Source: Pseudomonas sp. R5-89-07 (GTDB lineage: Bacteria; Pseudomonadota; Gammaproteobacteria; Pseudomonadales; Pseudomonadaceae). Taken from it: a DNA stretch of 64,000 nt. The stretch lies in contig NZ_CP027727.1 of the NCBI RefSeq assembly GCF_003851685.1, positions 2,790,001 to 2,854,000 of the forward strand. The letters run 5' to 3'. A program made the translations under genes and the position numbers. This document shows positions 51,565 to 58,855 of this stretch, in pieces (positions within the stretch are counted from its first letter, which is position 1; each line of letters starts with the position of its first letter). The notes beneath the pieces were generated by a model. The model ran no database searches and had not been told where the DNA came from. It saw only the letters and a list, made by a program, of their open reading frames with translations.

Positions 51565-52835
51565 GGTTGCTGCTCCTGAGCCCGAATGTGGTTGAGCGTC
51601 TTGTCGAGATCTGTCCATGGCCGGTTTCCACAGCTTTGGTTGCGCAGGAATTCGGCAAGTGCAGCCACATGGGTGTCGTCCAGGCTATTGGCGAAGGCCG
51701 GCATGTAGTGGCTGGAAGCGGCGCTGGACATCGGGATGCCCTGCAGGATGGTCTGGATCAAATTGCGTGGTGAGTCCGCCGTCACCGCCGAGGTGTTTGC
51801 CAGCGCCGGGCGCGATTCAATCGTGCGCATCGGTGCCGCGTCGCCGTGGCAACTCGCGCAGGCCCCGTCGAACAACGCAGCGCCCATAAGTGCCCGGGCG
51901 CTGGGCTTGGCTCCAGACGTGCAAGGCGGCGACGGGACATCCGATGAGGTTTTCTTGAGATCGAGAATGTACTGCGCGATGGCATGGGCGTCTTGTGTCG
52001 GCAATTGCGCGATGCTCAGGCTGACCGGCAACATCGGGCCCGCCGCTGCACCGTGCCCCTCGGCGACCTTGCCCGTCAGATAGTCGACCAATTGGGCCTC
52101 ATTCCAGGGGTGTTGCGCCTCGCTCATTGCGCGCAGGGCAGGGGCTGTCCAGCCGTCGACGACACCACCGTTGAACAGTTCGCTGCCTTTCTCCCCGCCT
52201 ATCAGATTCAGGGGCGAATGGCAGGATGAGCAGTGTCCCGCGCCCTCGACCAAGTAGCGCCCGCGGTTCCATTGTGCTGACCGGTCGGGAAGTGGTTCCA
52301 GCGGATCCCCATGCAGGAACAGCAGGTTCCAGAAGGACACCAGCGCACGGAAATTCATTGGGAAGATCATCTGGTTTTGCGGCGCGGTGTATTTGACCGG
52401 GTCCACGCTCATCAGGAAGGCATAGGCGTCGGCAATATCGGCGTCGCTCATCTTCCGGTAATGCACGTAGGGGAACGCCGGATAGAGAAAATGGCCGTCC
52501 CGCGCAATGCCTTCGCGCATGGCTCGCTCAAAGGCTTGCAGTGACCACTGGCCGATACCGGATGCCGGGTCAGGGGTGATGTTGGTGGTGAAGAGGGTTC
52601 CGAAGGGCGTTACCAGAGGCAACCCCCCGGCCATGTAGGCGCCGCCTGGCCGTGTGTGGCAGACCGCGCAGTCTCCCGCTTCAACGACGCGGCGGCCTCT
52701 GTCCAGGGTTTCGCGACCCGCAGTCGGAGGTGGGCTGACCGGGGCGATCTGCGGCCTCCACATCATCCAGAACGCAAACCCCAGCCCCACGATGCCGGCC
52801 GCCAGAACGGCACCGATGATCGTCTTTCGCTTCAT
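51561..52835 (-). CDS. Three-haem cytochrome c subunit
   Basis: A 424-residue membrane-anchored protein (helix at residues 6-26) with three haem sites CAVCH (56-60), CSSCH and CASCH. The arrangement, with FGTLFTTNITPD and AFPYVHYRKMSDADIADAYAFL after the first haem, is that of the cytochrome subunits of PQQ and molybdenum dehydrogenases. It carries electrons to the respiratory chain, probably via ubiquinone or a terminal oxidase. First gene of the operon; ATG at 52835 follows GAGAGGTAAGG. Confidence 0.9.
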   Translation of the reverse strand: MKRKTIIGAVLAAGIVGLGFAFWMMWRPQIAPVSPPPTAGRETLDRGRRVVEAGDCAVCHTRPGGAYMAGGLPLVTPFGTLFTTNITPDPASGIGQWSLQAFERAMREGIARDGHFLYPAFPYVHYRKMSDADIADAYAFLMSVDPVKYTAPQNQMIFPMNFRALVSFWNLLFLHGDPLEPLPDRSAQWNRGRYLVEGAGHCSSCHSPLNLIGGEKGSELFNGGVVDGWTAPALRAMSEAQHPWNEAQLVDYLTGKVAEGHGAAAGPMLPVSLSIAQLPTQDAHAIAQYILDLKKTSSDVPSPPCTSGAKPSARALMGAALFDGACASCHGDAAPMRTIESRPALANTSAVTADSPRNLIQTILQGIPMSSAASSHYMPAFANSLDDTHVAALAEFLRNQSCGNRPWTDLDKTLNHIRAQEQQP

Positions 52836-52957
52836 CGCCTTACCTCTCGAGCCGAATGAACGACAGATGTGTTCAAGCCGCCGCGAGCGATTGGCGTACG
52901 GCGAAATTCCATGGCGTGAGCTTAGAGAGGGCGGTTGTGATTGAGTACCCTGACAAG

Positions 52958-52986
52958 GCGCAACGCTACGTTGCGCCAGGCGCAAC
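52958..52986. promoter_or_regulatory. CGCAAC palindrome plus half-site, copy 2
   Basis: GCGCAAC-GCTAC-GTTGCGC (52958-52976) is a perfect 7-5-7 inverted repeat, followed three bases on by another GCGCAAC (52980-52986). It lies 123 bp upstream of the cytochrome start and 130 bp before the divergent DsbA-like gene. Same core as copy 1. Confidence 0.65.
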
Positions 52987-53115
52987 GGCGGCGGGCGTCA
53001 ACAACCGGCTCATCTTTGCGTCTTGCGAAAAGCACTGTTGTGCAGTCGATGGATTCTCTGATTGAGCCCGGACGCCTACCTTGGGGATGTGAAAACATTC
53101 ACCACGGAGATCGTC

Positions 53116-53760
53116 ATGAAAATGCACTCATCCATCATTCAAGTGACTTACGACTTCATCTGCCCATGGTGCTGGATCGCAGGGGAAAATCTTGAACGCG
53201 CGCTGGCCGCTTCGGGCTTCTCAGCGGACCCTCCCATTCGTTTCCTGCCTTATCAGTTGAACCCGGACATGCCCGTTCGAGGCATGGATCGCAAAGCTTA
53301 TCGCTGTGCCAAGTTCGGCAGCTGGGCGCGTAGCCAGGCCATGGACGCGCAGGTCACCCAGGCCGGGAAGGCGGTCGGCCTTGAGTTCGATTATGACCGA
53401 GTCGAAAAAACCCCCAACACGATGGCCGCGCACCGCCTGGTATGGCGCGAGCAACAGGCGGGTAAAGACGCATCTCAGTTGGTCAAGGCCATTTTCAAAG
53501 CGTACTTCGGCGAGGGGCGCGATATCGGCGACCTCAGGGTATTGGCCGACATCGCCGTCCAGACCGGGCAGGACCGAGAGGCCGTTGTGAACTTTCTCAA
53601 GGCCGACGAAGGCACGGCCGAAGTCTTGACGCTCGAAGCCCGAACCAGGGCGTGCGGTGTGCGCTCAGTGCCGAGTATTCAGATCGCGGACGACGTGATC
53701 AGTGGCGCCCAGCCCATCGAAATAATGATTGAGATATTGACAAGAAGCCAAGCCGCCTGA
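53116..53760 (+). CDS. DsbA family oxidoreductase (FrnE-like)
   Basis: A 214-residue cytoplasmic thioredoxin-fold protein with the CPWC redox motif in YDFICPWCWIAGENLE near residue 12-27. FrnE-like features include YQLNPDMPVRGMDRKAY and GVRSVPSIQIAD (cis-Pro loop) near the C-terminus. It may assist a polyketide/aromatic oxidation pathway or stress response. ACGGAGA precedes the ATG at 53116. It opens a same-strand row with the OYE and monooxygenase genes. Confidence 0.87.
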   Translation: MKMHSSIIQVTYDFICPWCWIAGENLERALAASGFSADPPIRFLPYQLNPDMPVRGMDRKAYRCAKFGSWARSQAMDAQVTQAGKAVGLEFDYDRVEKTPNTMAAHRLVWREQQAGKDASQLVKAIFKAYFGEGRDIGDLRVLADIAVQTGQDREAVVNFLKADEGTAEVLTLEARTRACGVRSVPSIQIADDVISGAQPIEIMIEILTRSQAA

Positions 53761-53796
53761 GGCGCTTTTTCAACCCTATTCACCCAGGAAATCATC

Positions 53797-54909
53797 ATGA
53801 CTGAGCATCTTTTCAGCCCGATCAAACTCGGCCAACTGACCCTCAAGCACCGCGTCGCCATGGCGCCTCTGACGCGCTCTCGGGCAGGGCAGCCGGGCAA
53901 CGTACCGACATCGCTGAACGTCGAGTACTACCGTCAGCGTGCCAGTGCCGCCTTGATCATTACCGAGGCGACGCAGATTTCGCAGCAGGGCCAGGGCTAC
54001 GCCTGGACGCCCGGTATCCATAGCGACGAGCAGATTCAGGGCTGGAAGGCGGTCAGCGAGGCCGTGCACGCCGAAGGCGGGCGCATCTTCCTGCAGCTCT
54101 GGCATGTGGGGCGTGTGTCGCACCCGGTGTTCCAGCCCAACGGCGGCTTGCCGGTGGCTCCGACCGCGCAGCCGGTGCCAGGCAAGACGTTCATCCTGAA
54201 TGAGGCGGGCGAGGGCGTCTGGGGTGATGTACCTGTGCCTCAAGCGCTGGATATTCCAGGGATCGAAGCGATCATAGCCGACTTCCGCCAGGCTGCTCGC
54301 AACGCGATGCTGGCCGGCATGGACGGTGTGGAAATTCACGCGGGCAATGGCTACCTGCTCGACCAGTTCATCAACAGCGCCAGCAATCGACGCCATGATC
54401 GCTACGGTGGGAGTATCGAGAACCGTGCGCGCTTACTGCTTGAAATCGTGCAGGCCGTGACCGCAGAAGTAGGTGCCGAACGCGTTGCTGTTCGCCTGAC
54501 ACCCATGGGACGCTTCATGGGGATGGGCGATGACACCCCGGAGCAAACCTTTGGCTACATTGCATCCCGGCTCAATCATTGGAATCTCGCTTACCTGCAC
54601 CTGGTAGAGCCGATGATGGTCGGCACAGTGCTCGATGAAGGCAACGATCCACGTTGGGACGCGATCATCGCGCAACTGCGTACTGACTTCCGCGGTGTTC
54701 TGATGTTGGCGGGTGGCTACTGCCGCGAAACAGCCGAACAGGCCATTGCGCAGGGCCGCGCGGACCTCATCGCTTTTGGTCGCCCGTTCATTGCCAACCC
54801 CGACTTACCGGCTCGCCTGCGCGGCCGCAACGAACTCAACGTGGCGCACGGCGACAGCTTTTTTGGCGGCGGCGCCGAGGGCTACATCGACTATCCGGTG
54901 TTGGCATAG
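53797..54909 (+). CDS. Alkene reductase, Old Yellow Enzyme family
   Basis: A 370-residue FMN enzyme reducing activated C=C bonds and nitro compounds. Motifs: LKHRVAMAPLTRSRA, FLQLWHVGRVSHP, DGVEIHAGNGYLLDQFINSASNRR (His-Asn pair binding the substrate; residues 181-204), RVAVRLTPMG and DLIAFGRPFIANPDLP. Most similar in layout to NemA-type N-ethylmaleimide reductases. It lies 36 bp after the DsbA-like gene and 51 bp before the FAD monooxygenase. Confidence 0.92.
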   Translation: MTEHLFSPIKLGQLTLKHRVAMAPLTRSRAGQPGNVPTSLNVEYYRQRASAALIITEATQISQQGQGYAWTPGIHSDEQIQGWKAVSEAVHAEGGRIFLQLWHVGRVSHPVFQPNGGLPVAPTAQPVPGKTFILNEAGEGVWGDVPVPQALDIPGIEAIIADFRQAARNAMLAGMDGVEIHAGNGYLLDQFINSASNRRHDRYGGSIENRARLLLEIVQAVTAEVGAERVAVRLTPMGRFMGMGDDTPEQTFGYIASRLNHWNLAYLHLVEPMMVGTVLDEGNDPRWDAIIAQLRTDFRGVLMLAGGYCRETAEQAIAQGRADLIAFGRPFIANPDLPARLRGRNELNVAHGDSFFGGGAEGYIDYPVLA

Positions 54910-54960
54910 CGCAGGGCTAAACCGCAGTGTGCAAAGCACTCTGCAACGAGGAGAAAGGTC

Positions 54961-56103
54961 ATGAAGCGTTCAGACGTTCCGAAGGCGTTGGTCATTGGTG
55001 GCTCCCTGGGAGGGCTGTTCGCCGCCACGGCGTTACGCGCGATTGGTTGGCAGGTGGATATTTTCGAGCGATCCCCCGCGGCAATGGACAGCCGTGGCGG
55101 TGGCATCGTGCTGCAGGCGGATGTCCTGCACCATTTCCGCTATGCGGGTATTCACCCGGCAGGTGCGCTCGGCGTTCGCTCCCATGATCGGCTCTATCTG
55201 GATCGAGCCGGCAGCGTCGTGCATAAAGAGCCGATGCCGCAAACCCAGACGTCCTGGAACACACTGTACAGCTCATTATTTTCTGCATTCCCTGCCGAGC
55301 ATTATCACCGTGGCAAGACGCTGGTGGGCCTGACGCAGAATGAGCAGCGAGTGACTGCGATTTTTGCCGATGGCAGCACTGCCGAGGCCGATTTGCTGAT
55401 TGGCGCTGATGGCGCGGGCTCAACCGTGCGAAGCGTGGTGTTGCCTGGGGTGGCACCTAGCTATTCGGGCTATGTGGTGTGGCGTGGGCTTGTTGATGAA
55501 GCGCAACTTCCAGACTTCGCCAAAACACAGCTTTATGAGCACTTCGTTTTTCAACAAGACCCTGAATCGCTGATGCTGGAATACATGGTGCCAAGCGCGA
55601 GTGGCTCCGTTGATCCTGGCGAGCGTCGGTTCAATTGGCTGTGGTACCTGAAAGCTGCACAAGGGCCGGAACTCGATGCAGTACTCACTGACAGCGATGG
55701 CCATCGGCGTAGCCACTCGATTCCACCCGGAGCCCTGGCCACCGGGCCGCAGGCTTACATACGGGAAATGGGCGAGCGCCAGGCAAACCCGGCTTTTCGA
55801 GAGTTGATCCGCCAGACCAGGGATATTTTCGTGCAGGCGATCCTCGATCTCGAAGTGCCGCAGATGGTGTTTGGTCGTGTGCTGTTGACTGGCGACGCCG
55901 CTTTTGTGCCGCGCCCTCATACCGCCGGCAGCACCGCCAAGGCAGCCCGCAATGCACTGTCCCTGGCACAGGCAATCGACGACATCGGCGACCTGGAGAA
56001 AGCCCTGCTGGCCTGGCAGCAGCAACAACTTGCAGAGGGCAAGCGCATGGGAGATTGGGGAATGCCCATGGGCAATCGGATCATGGGCATTGCCCCAGAC
56101 TGA
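54961..56103 (+). CDS. FAD-dependent monooxygenase
   Basis: A 380-residue class A flavoprotein hydroxylase. The FAD fold GGSLGGLFAATALRAIGW (GxGxxG variant GGSLGG), the DG motif IGADGAGSTVRSVV and the second FAD motif LLTGDAAFVPRPHTAGSTAKA are intact. The group includes aromatic and pyridine hydroxylases. GAGGAGAAAGG lies before the ATG. Probably co-transcribed with the OYE gene; the natural substrate is not known. Confidence 0.88.
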   Translation: MKRSDVPKALVIGGSLGGLFAATALRAIGWQVDIFERSPAAMDSRGGGIVLQADVLHHFRYAGIHPAGALGVRSHDRLYLDRAGSVVHKEPMPQTQTSWNTLYSSLFSAFPAEHYHRGKTLVGLTQNEQRVTAIFADGSTAEADLLIGADGAGSTVRSVVLPGVAPSYSGYVVWRGLVDEAQLPDFAKTQLYEHFVFQQDPESLMLEYMVPSASGSVDPGERRFNWLWYLKAAQGPELDAVLTDSDGHRRSHSIPPGALATGPQAYIREMGERQANPAFRELIRQTRDIFVQAILDLEVPQMVFGRVLLTGDAAFVPRPHTAGSTAKAARNALSLAQAIDDIGDLEKALLAWQQQQLAEGKRMGDWGMPMGNRIMGIAPD

Positions 56104-56231
56104 ACTGAACCGGGCTTGGTTGTTTGCCAGGCGGGATTGGAATCAACCAGTCCATTGAGCACAGCCATGCAAGATTCCCCCTGTCTGCTCGTGCAAAGTC
56201 TTTACTTTTCCCCTCGTCCCGGAACCTGTTC

Positions 56232-57131
56232 ATGGATAAGTTGCTGGCCCTGAAAATGTTTGTCGAAACGGTGCGCTGTGGGGGGTACTCGTCTGCGGCG
56301 CGCAAGCTTGGCATTTCCACGTCGTCAGTGACGCGCCAGGTAGCGGGGCTGGAAAGTGAGTTGGGCGCCAGCCTGCTTAACCGCACCACGCGTCATACGA
56401 GCGTCACGGTGGCGGGGCAGCACTATTTCGATAAAGCCGTAACGATCCTTGAGGCCATCGATGAAGCCGATGCCGTCGTTGCCGACCGTGGCAGCGAGGC
56501 CCAGGGGCGTTTGCGGGTCAGCGTGCCGGTGGAGTTCGGCCGGCGTATTATCGCTCCGCACTTGGGGCGCCTGCTTGAGCGCCACCCTGGCCTGGAAATC
56601 AGCCTCGCGCTGAGCGACGAAGTCTGTGACCTGCTCAGCGAGCAAATCGATGTGTCAGTGCGGCTCGGTTCGTCGGTCGTCAATGATGACATCGTGAGCA
56701 AGCGTCTGGGTGACTTCCAGCGCTGGGTCGTGGCGAGTCCCGACTATCTGGCACGCGCCGGTTTACCTCGACACCCTCGCGAGCTGCTGGAGCATCAATG
56801 CTTGCGTTTTGATTACCGCACGGGACACCAGAACTGGACATTCCAGGGCGATGAGGAGGTTATCCGCCTGAATGTGCAGGGACGGCTGCAAAGCAACAAT
56901 GCCGATATCCTGCGCGAGGCCGCCTTGGCCGGGGGCGGCGTGACGCTATTGGCCGATTGGCTGGTGCGAGAGGATGTCAGCGCAGGTCGGTTGACGCGGA
57001 TGTTGGAGCACTACGAGGTCAATCCTGGCAGTGCAAGCACCTGCATCAATGCGTTGTACCTGCCCAACCACCGTGGCTCCAGTCGGATCAATGTATTTAT
57101 CGCGTTTCTTCAGGAAATACTTGCGTCTTGA
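56232..57131 (+). CDS. LysR family transcriptional regulator
   Basis: A 299-residue LTTR of the large YafC/DmlR-like group: HTH at residues 1-60 (FVETVRCGGYSSAARKLGIS then SSVTRQVAGLESELG) and effector domain thereafter. ATG at 56232 (MDKLLALKMF) fits the family. It follows the monooxygenase gene by 128 bp on the same strand and may control the DsbA-OYE-monooxygenase set, though not divergent to it. Confidence 0.86.
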   Translation: MDKLLALKMFVETVRCGGYSSAARKLGISTSSVTRQVAGLESELGASLLNRTTRHTSVTVAGQHYFDKAVTILEAIDEADAVVADRGSEAQGRLRVSVPVEFGRRIIAPHLGRLLERHPGLEISLALSDEVCDLLSEQIDVSVRLGSSVVNDDIVSKRLGDFQRWVVASPDYLARAGLPRHPRELLEHQCLRFDYRTGHQNWTFQGDEEVIRLNVQGRLQSNNADILREAALAGGGVTLLADWLVREDVSAGRLTRMLEHYEVNPGSASTCINALYLPNHRGSSRINVFIAFLQEILAS

Positions 57132-57248
57132 ATCGATGGGTCTTGCGTGGCCAGGTGAGCCCGCCCAGTGCTGCTGCGCGATTGCGCAGCGCATCAAGCA
57201 CTAGCGAGAAAGCCTCAGCGCTTCAATGGAAACCCTGTCAATTAAGAA

Positions 57249-57266
57249 GCCTAACAAATGTTAGGC
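57249..57266. promoter_or_regulatory. Operator O1 (GCCTAAC-N4-GTTAGGC) upstream of the GST gene
   Basis: Perfect 7-4-7 palindrome, seven bases upstream of the -35 box at 57273. See O2 (57308-57325) and O3 (58138-58155). Confidence 0.75.
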
Positions 57267-57272
57267 AGGGGC

Positions 57273-57301
57273 TTGACGCGAGCCAGTCCGCTCGCTATTG
57301 T
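57273..57301 (+). promoter_or_regulatory. Sigma-70 promoter of the GST gene
   Basis: TTGACG at 57273-57278, a 17-bp spacer, and TATTGT at 57296-57301. It is bracketed by O1 on the left and O2 on the right, O2 covering the expected transcription start. Confidence 0.7.
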
Positions 57302-57307
57302 TCGGTT

Positions 57308-57325
57308 ACCTAACGTTAGTTAGGT
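57308..57325. promoter_or_regulatory. Operator O2 (ACCTAAC-N4-GTTAGGT)
   Basis: Perfect 7-4-7 palindrome seven bases downstream of the -10 box and 28 bp upstream of the GST start. It shares CCTAAC-N4-GTTAGG with O1. Confidence 0.8.
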
Positions 57326-57353
57326 ATTCAGCCAGCCCCACTCAGGATCGACC

Positions 57354-58055
57354 ATGACCACTAAACTCCAGCTCTTCACTTCTCCTTCGGCCTTCCCTAA
57401 CCCACAGCGCCTGCGCCTGTTCATGCACGAAAAGGGCATCGCTAATCTGTTCGACGAGACCGTTTATGACATGACCCCGGGCGGCGAGCAGCGTGGTTGG
57501 CGTCACCTGAATATGAATCCGTGGGGCGAGACGCCCACGCTGCAACTTGAGGATGGAAGCTTCATTTCCGAGACGGCCGCCATCGTTCGCTATCTCGACC
57601 AAACCTACCCCGGTCGCAAGATCATGGGCGAGAGCGCCCTGGAGCAAGGGCTCGATAACATGTGGGACAACCGGGTCTGGGTGCACATCCTGTACCGCAT
57701 CGTCACCGCGTTTCACGTGCTGCACACCGGGCTCGGGTTCAAGCTCGAACTGACCAAGAACGAGGCCTGGGGCGAGCACTGCCGCAAGGAAGCCTTGGCC
57801 CATGCGGCGCTGGTCAACCGTCATCTGTCTGACGGCCGCGAATGGCTGCTGGGCGGGGATGCTCCGACCTTTTCCGACATAACCCTGGCCACCGCCATCG
57901 CGTTTTCCAAGTTCCCGGTCAACGCCACCCCGCTGGACGAGCGTTTCGAGTTTCTGGACGCCTATTGGAAGCGCTGGCAGAAACGCCCTAGCTTCCAGGC
58001 TGCCTACGCCGATCGCAACAGTGGCATTCCTGAACTGGATTCGCCGGCCGAATAA
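57354..58055 (+). CDS. Glutathione S-transferase family protein
   Basis: A 233-residue cytosolic GST. The thioredoxin-like N-terminal domain (residues 1-80) includes SPSAFPNPQRLRLFMHEKGI, NPWGETPTLQLEDGSF and the glutathione-binding SETAAIVRYLDQTYP; the helical C-terminal domain ends in SDITLATAIAFSKF, the usual N-capping Asp region. It would conjugate or reduce electrophiles with glutathione. Its promoter carries two operators matching one before the downstream TetR gene. Confidence 0.88.
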   Translation: MTTKLQLFTSPSAFPNPQRLRLFMHEKGIANLFDETVYDMTPGGEQRGWRHLNMNPWGETPTLQLEDGSFISETAAIVRYLDQTYPGRKIMGESALEQGLDNMWDNRVWVHILYRIVTAFHVLHTGLGFKLELTKNEAWGEHCRKEALAHAALVNRHLSDGREWLLGGDAPTFSDITLATAIAFSKFPVNATPLDERFEFLDAYWKRWQKRPSFQAAYADRNSGIPELDSPAE

Positions 58056-58137
58056 CGGTTGGGTGGGTTGTTGGGCAACCGTCGGGGTCGCTGCCACATG
58101 GCGCTCCTGACGGACACCCCGTTAAACGTTGATATCT

Positions 58138-58155
58138 ACCTAACCAAAGGTAGGC
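58138..58155. promoter_or_regulatory. Operator O3 (ACCTAAC-N4-GGTAGGC) before tetR
   Basis: Same design as O1 and O2 with two arm mismatches to the O2 right half. It overlaps a weak promoter TTGATA (58129) - 16 bp - TAGGCT (58151), 61 bp before the TetR start, so autoregulation is likely. Confidence 0.6.
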
Positions 58156-58216
58156 TTTTGAGATAGCATGGCGGCACATTTTCCGAGACATCGTCCTCAG
58201 GGCGAAAGGCATCACA

Positions 58217-58780
58217 ATGAACACCAATGCCCGAGAAGCCATCCTGTTGGCTGCCACCAAAATTGCCCAGTCACAGGGCTACAATGGCCTGAATTTTCGC
58301 GACCTTGCCCAGGCTGTCGGGATCAAAGCAGCGAGCATCTACTATCACTTCCCCAGCAAAGCCGATCTGGGTGTGGCGGTCGCCAAGCGCTATTGGCAAG
58401 ATGGCGCGGCCGCGCTCGAAACGATCTGCGAAGAAGACCCGAACCCGCTAGACGCCCTGCGCCGCTTTCCCGAGATTTTTCGTCGATCCCTTGAAGCCGA
58501 TAATCGCCTTTGCCTGGCCAGCTTCGTGGGCGCCGAAACTGACAACCTGCCAAGCGAAATGACCACGGAAATCCAGACGTTCGCTGACGTGAACATCGCC
58601 TGGATAACCAAGCTTCTTACGGCCGCCGAGGTGTGCAAACCGCAAGACGCTCAAGCGCGGGCACGCGCCATTTTTGCAGCCGTCGCCGGCGCTCAACTCA
58701 TCGCCAGAAGCCGGTCGGACATCGCGCTTTTCGATACCTTGATAGACGCCTACCGCGTGTCCGGGCCCCTGATTGCCTAA
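58217..58780 (+). CDS. TetR family transcriptional regulator of the GST gene
   Basis: A 187-residue repressor. HTH residues 5-50 (GYNGLNFRDLAQAVGIKAAS and IYYHFPSKADLGVAV); the ligand domain has a single conspicuous Cys pair (EICEED-like TICEEDP and CLASFVGAE) that could sense electrophiles. It follows the GST gene by 161 bp on the same strand, and matching palindromes lie at both promoters, so it probably represses both until an electrophile appears. Confidence 0.87.
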   Translation: MNTNAREAILLAATKIAQSQGYNGLNFRDLAQAVGIKAASIYYHFPSKADLGVAVAKRYWQDGAAALETICEEDPNPLDALRRFPEIFRRSLEADNRLCLASFVGAETDNLPSEMTTEIQTFADVNIAWITKLLTAAEVCKPQDAQARARAIFAAVAGAQLIARSRSDIALFDTLIDAYRVSGPLIA

Positions 58781-58831
58781 GGGCTTGTCCGCTGCCCAGG
58801 TCGTATGCCCAGCAGAAGGACATCTGCCGAA

Positions 58832-58855
58832 TAAAAGCGCCGCTCAGGCGGCGCT
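58832..58855 (-). terminator. Terminator of the ABC importer operon, overlapping the last codons
   Basis: AGCGCCGC at 58836-58843 pairs with GCGGCGCT at 58848-58855 around TCAG. The A-run at 58833-58836 gives U residues after the stem on the minus strand. The stem includes the stop codon of the ATPase gene. Confidence 0.65.
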
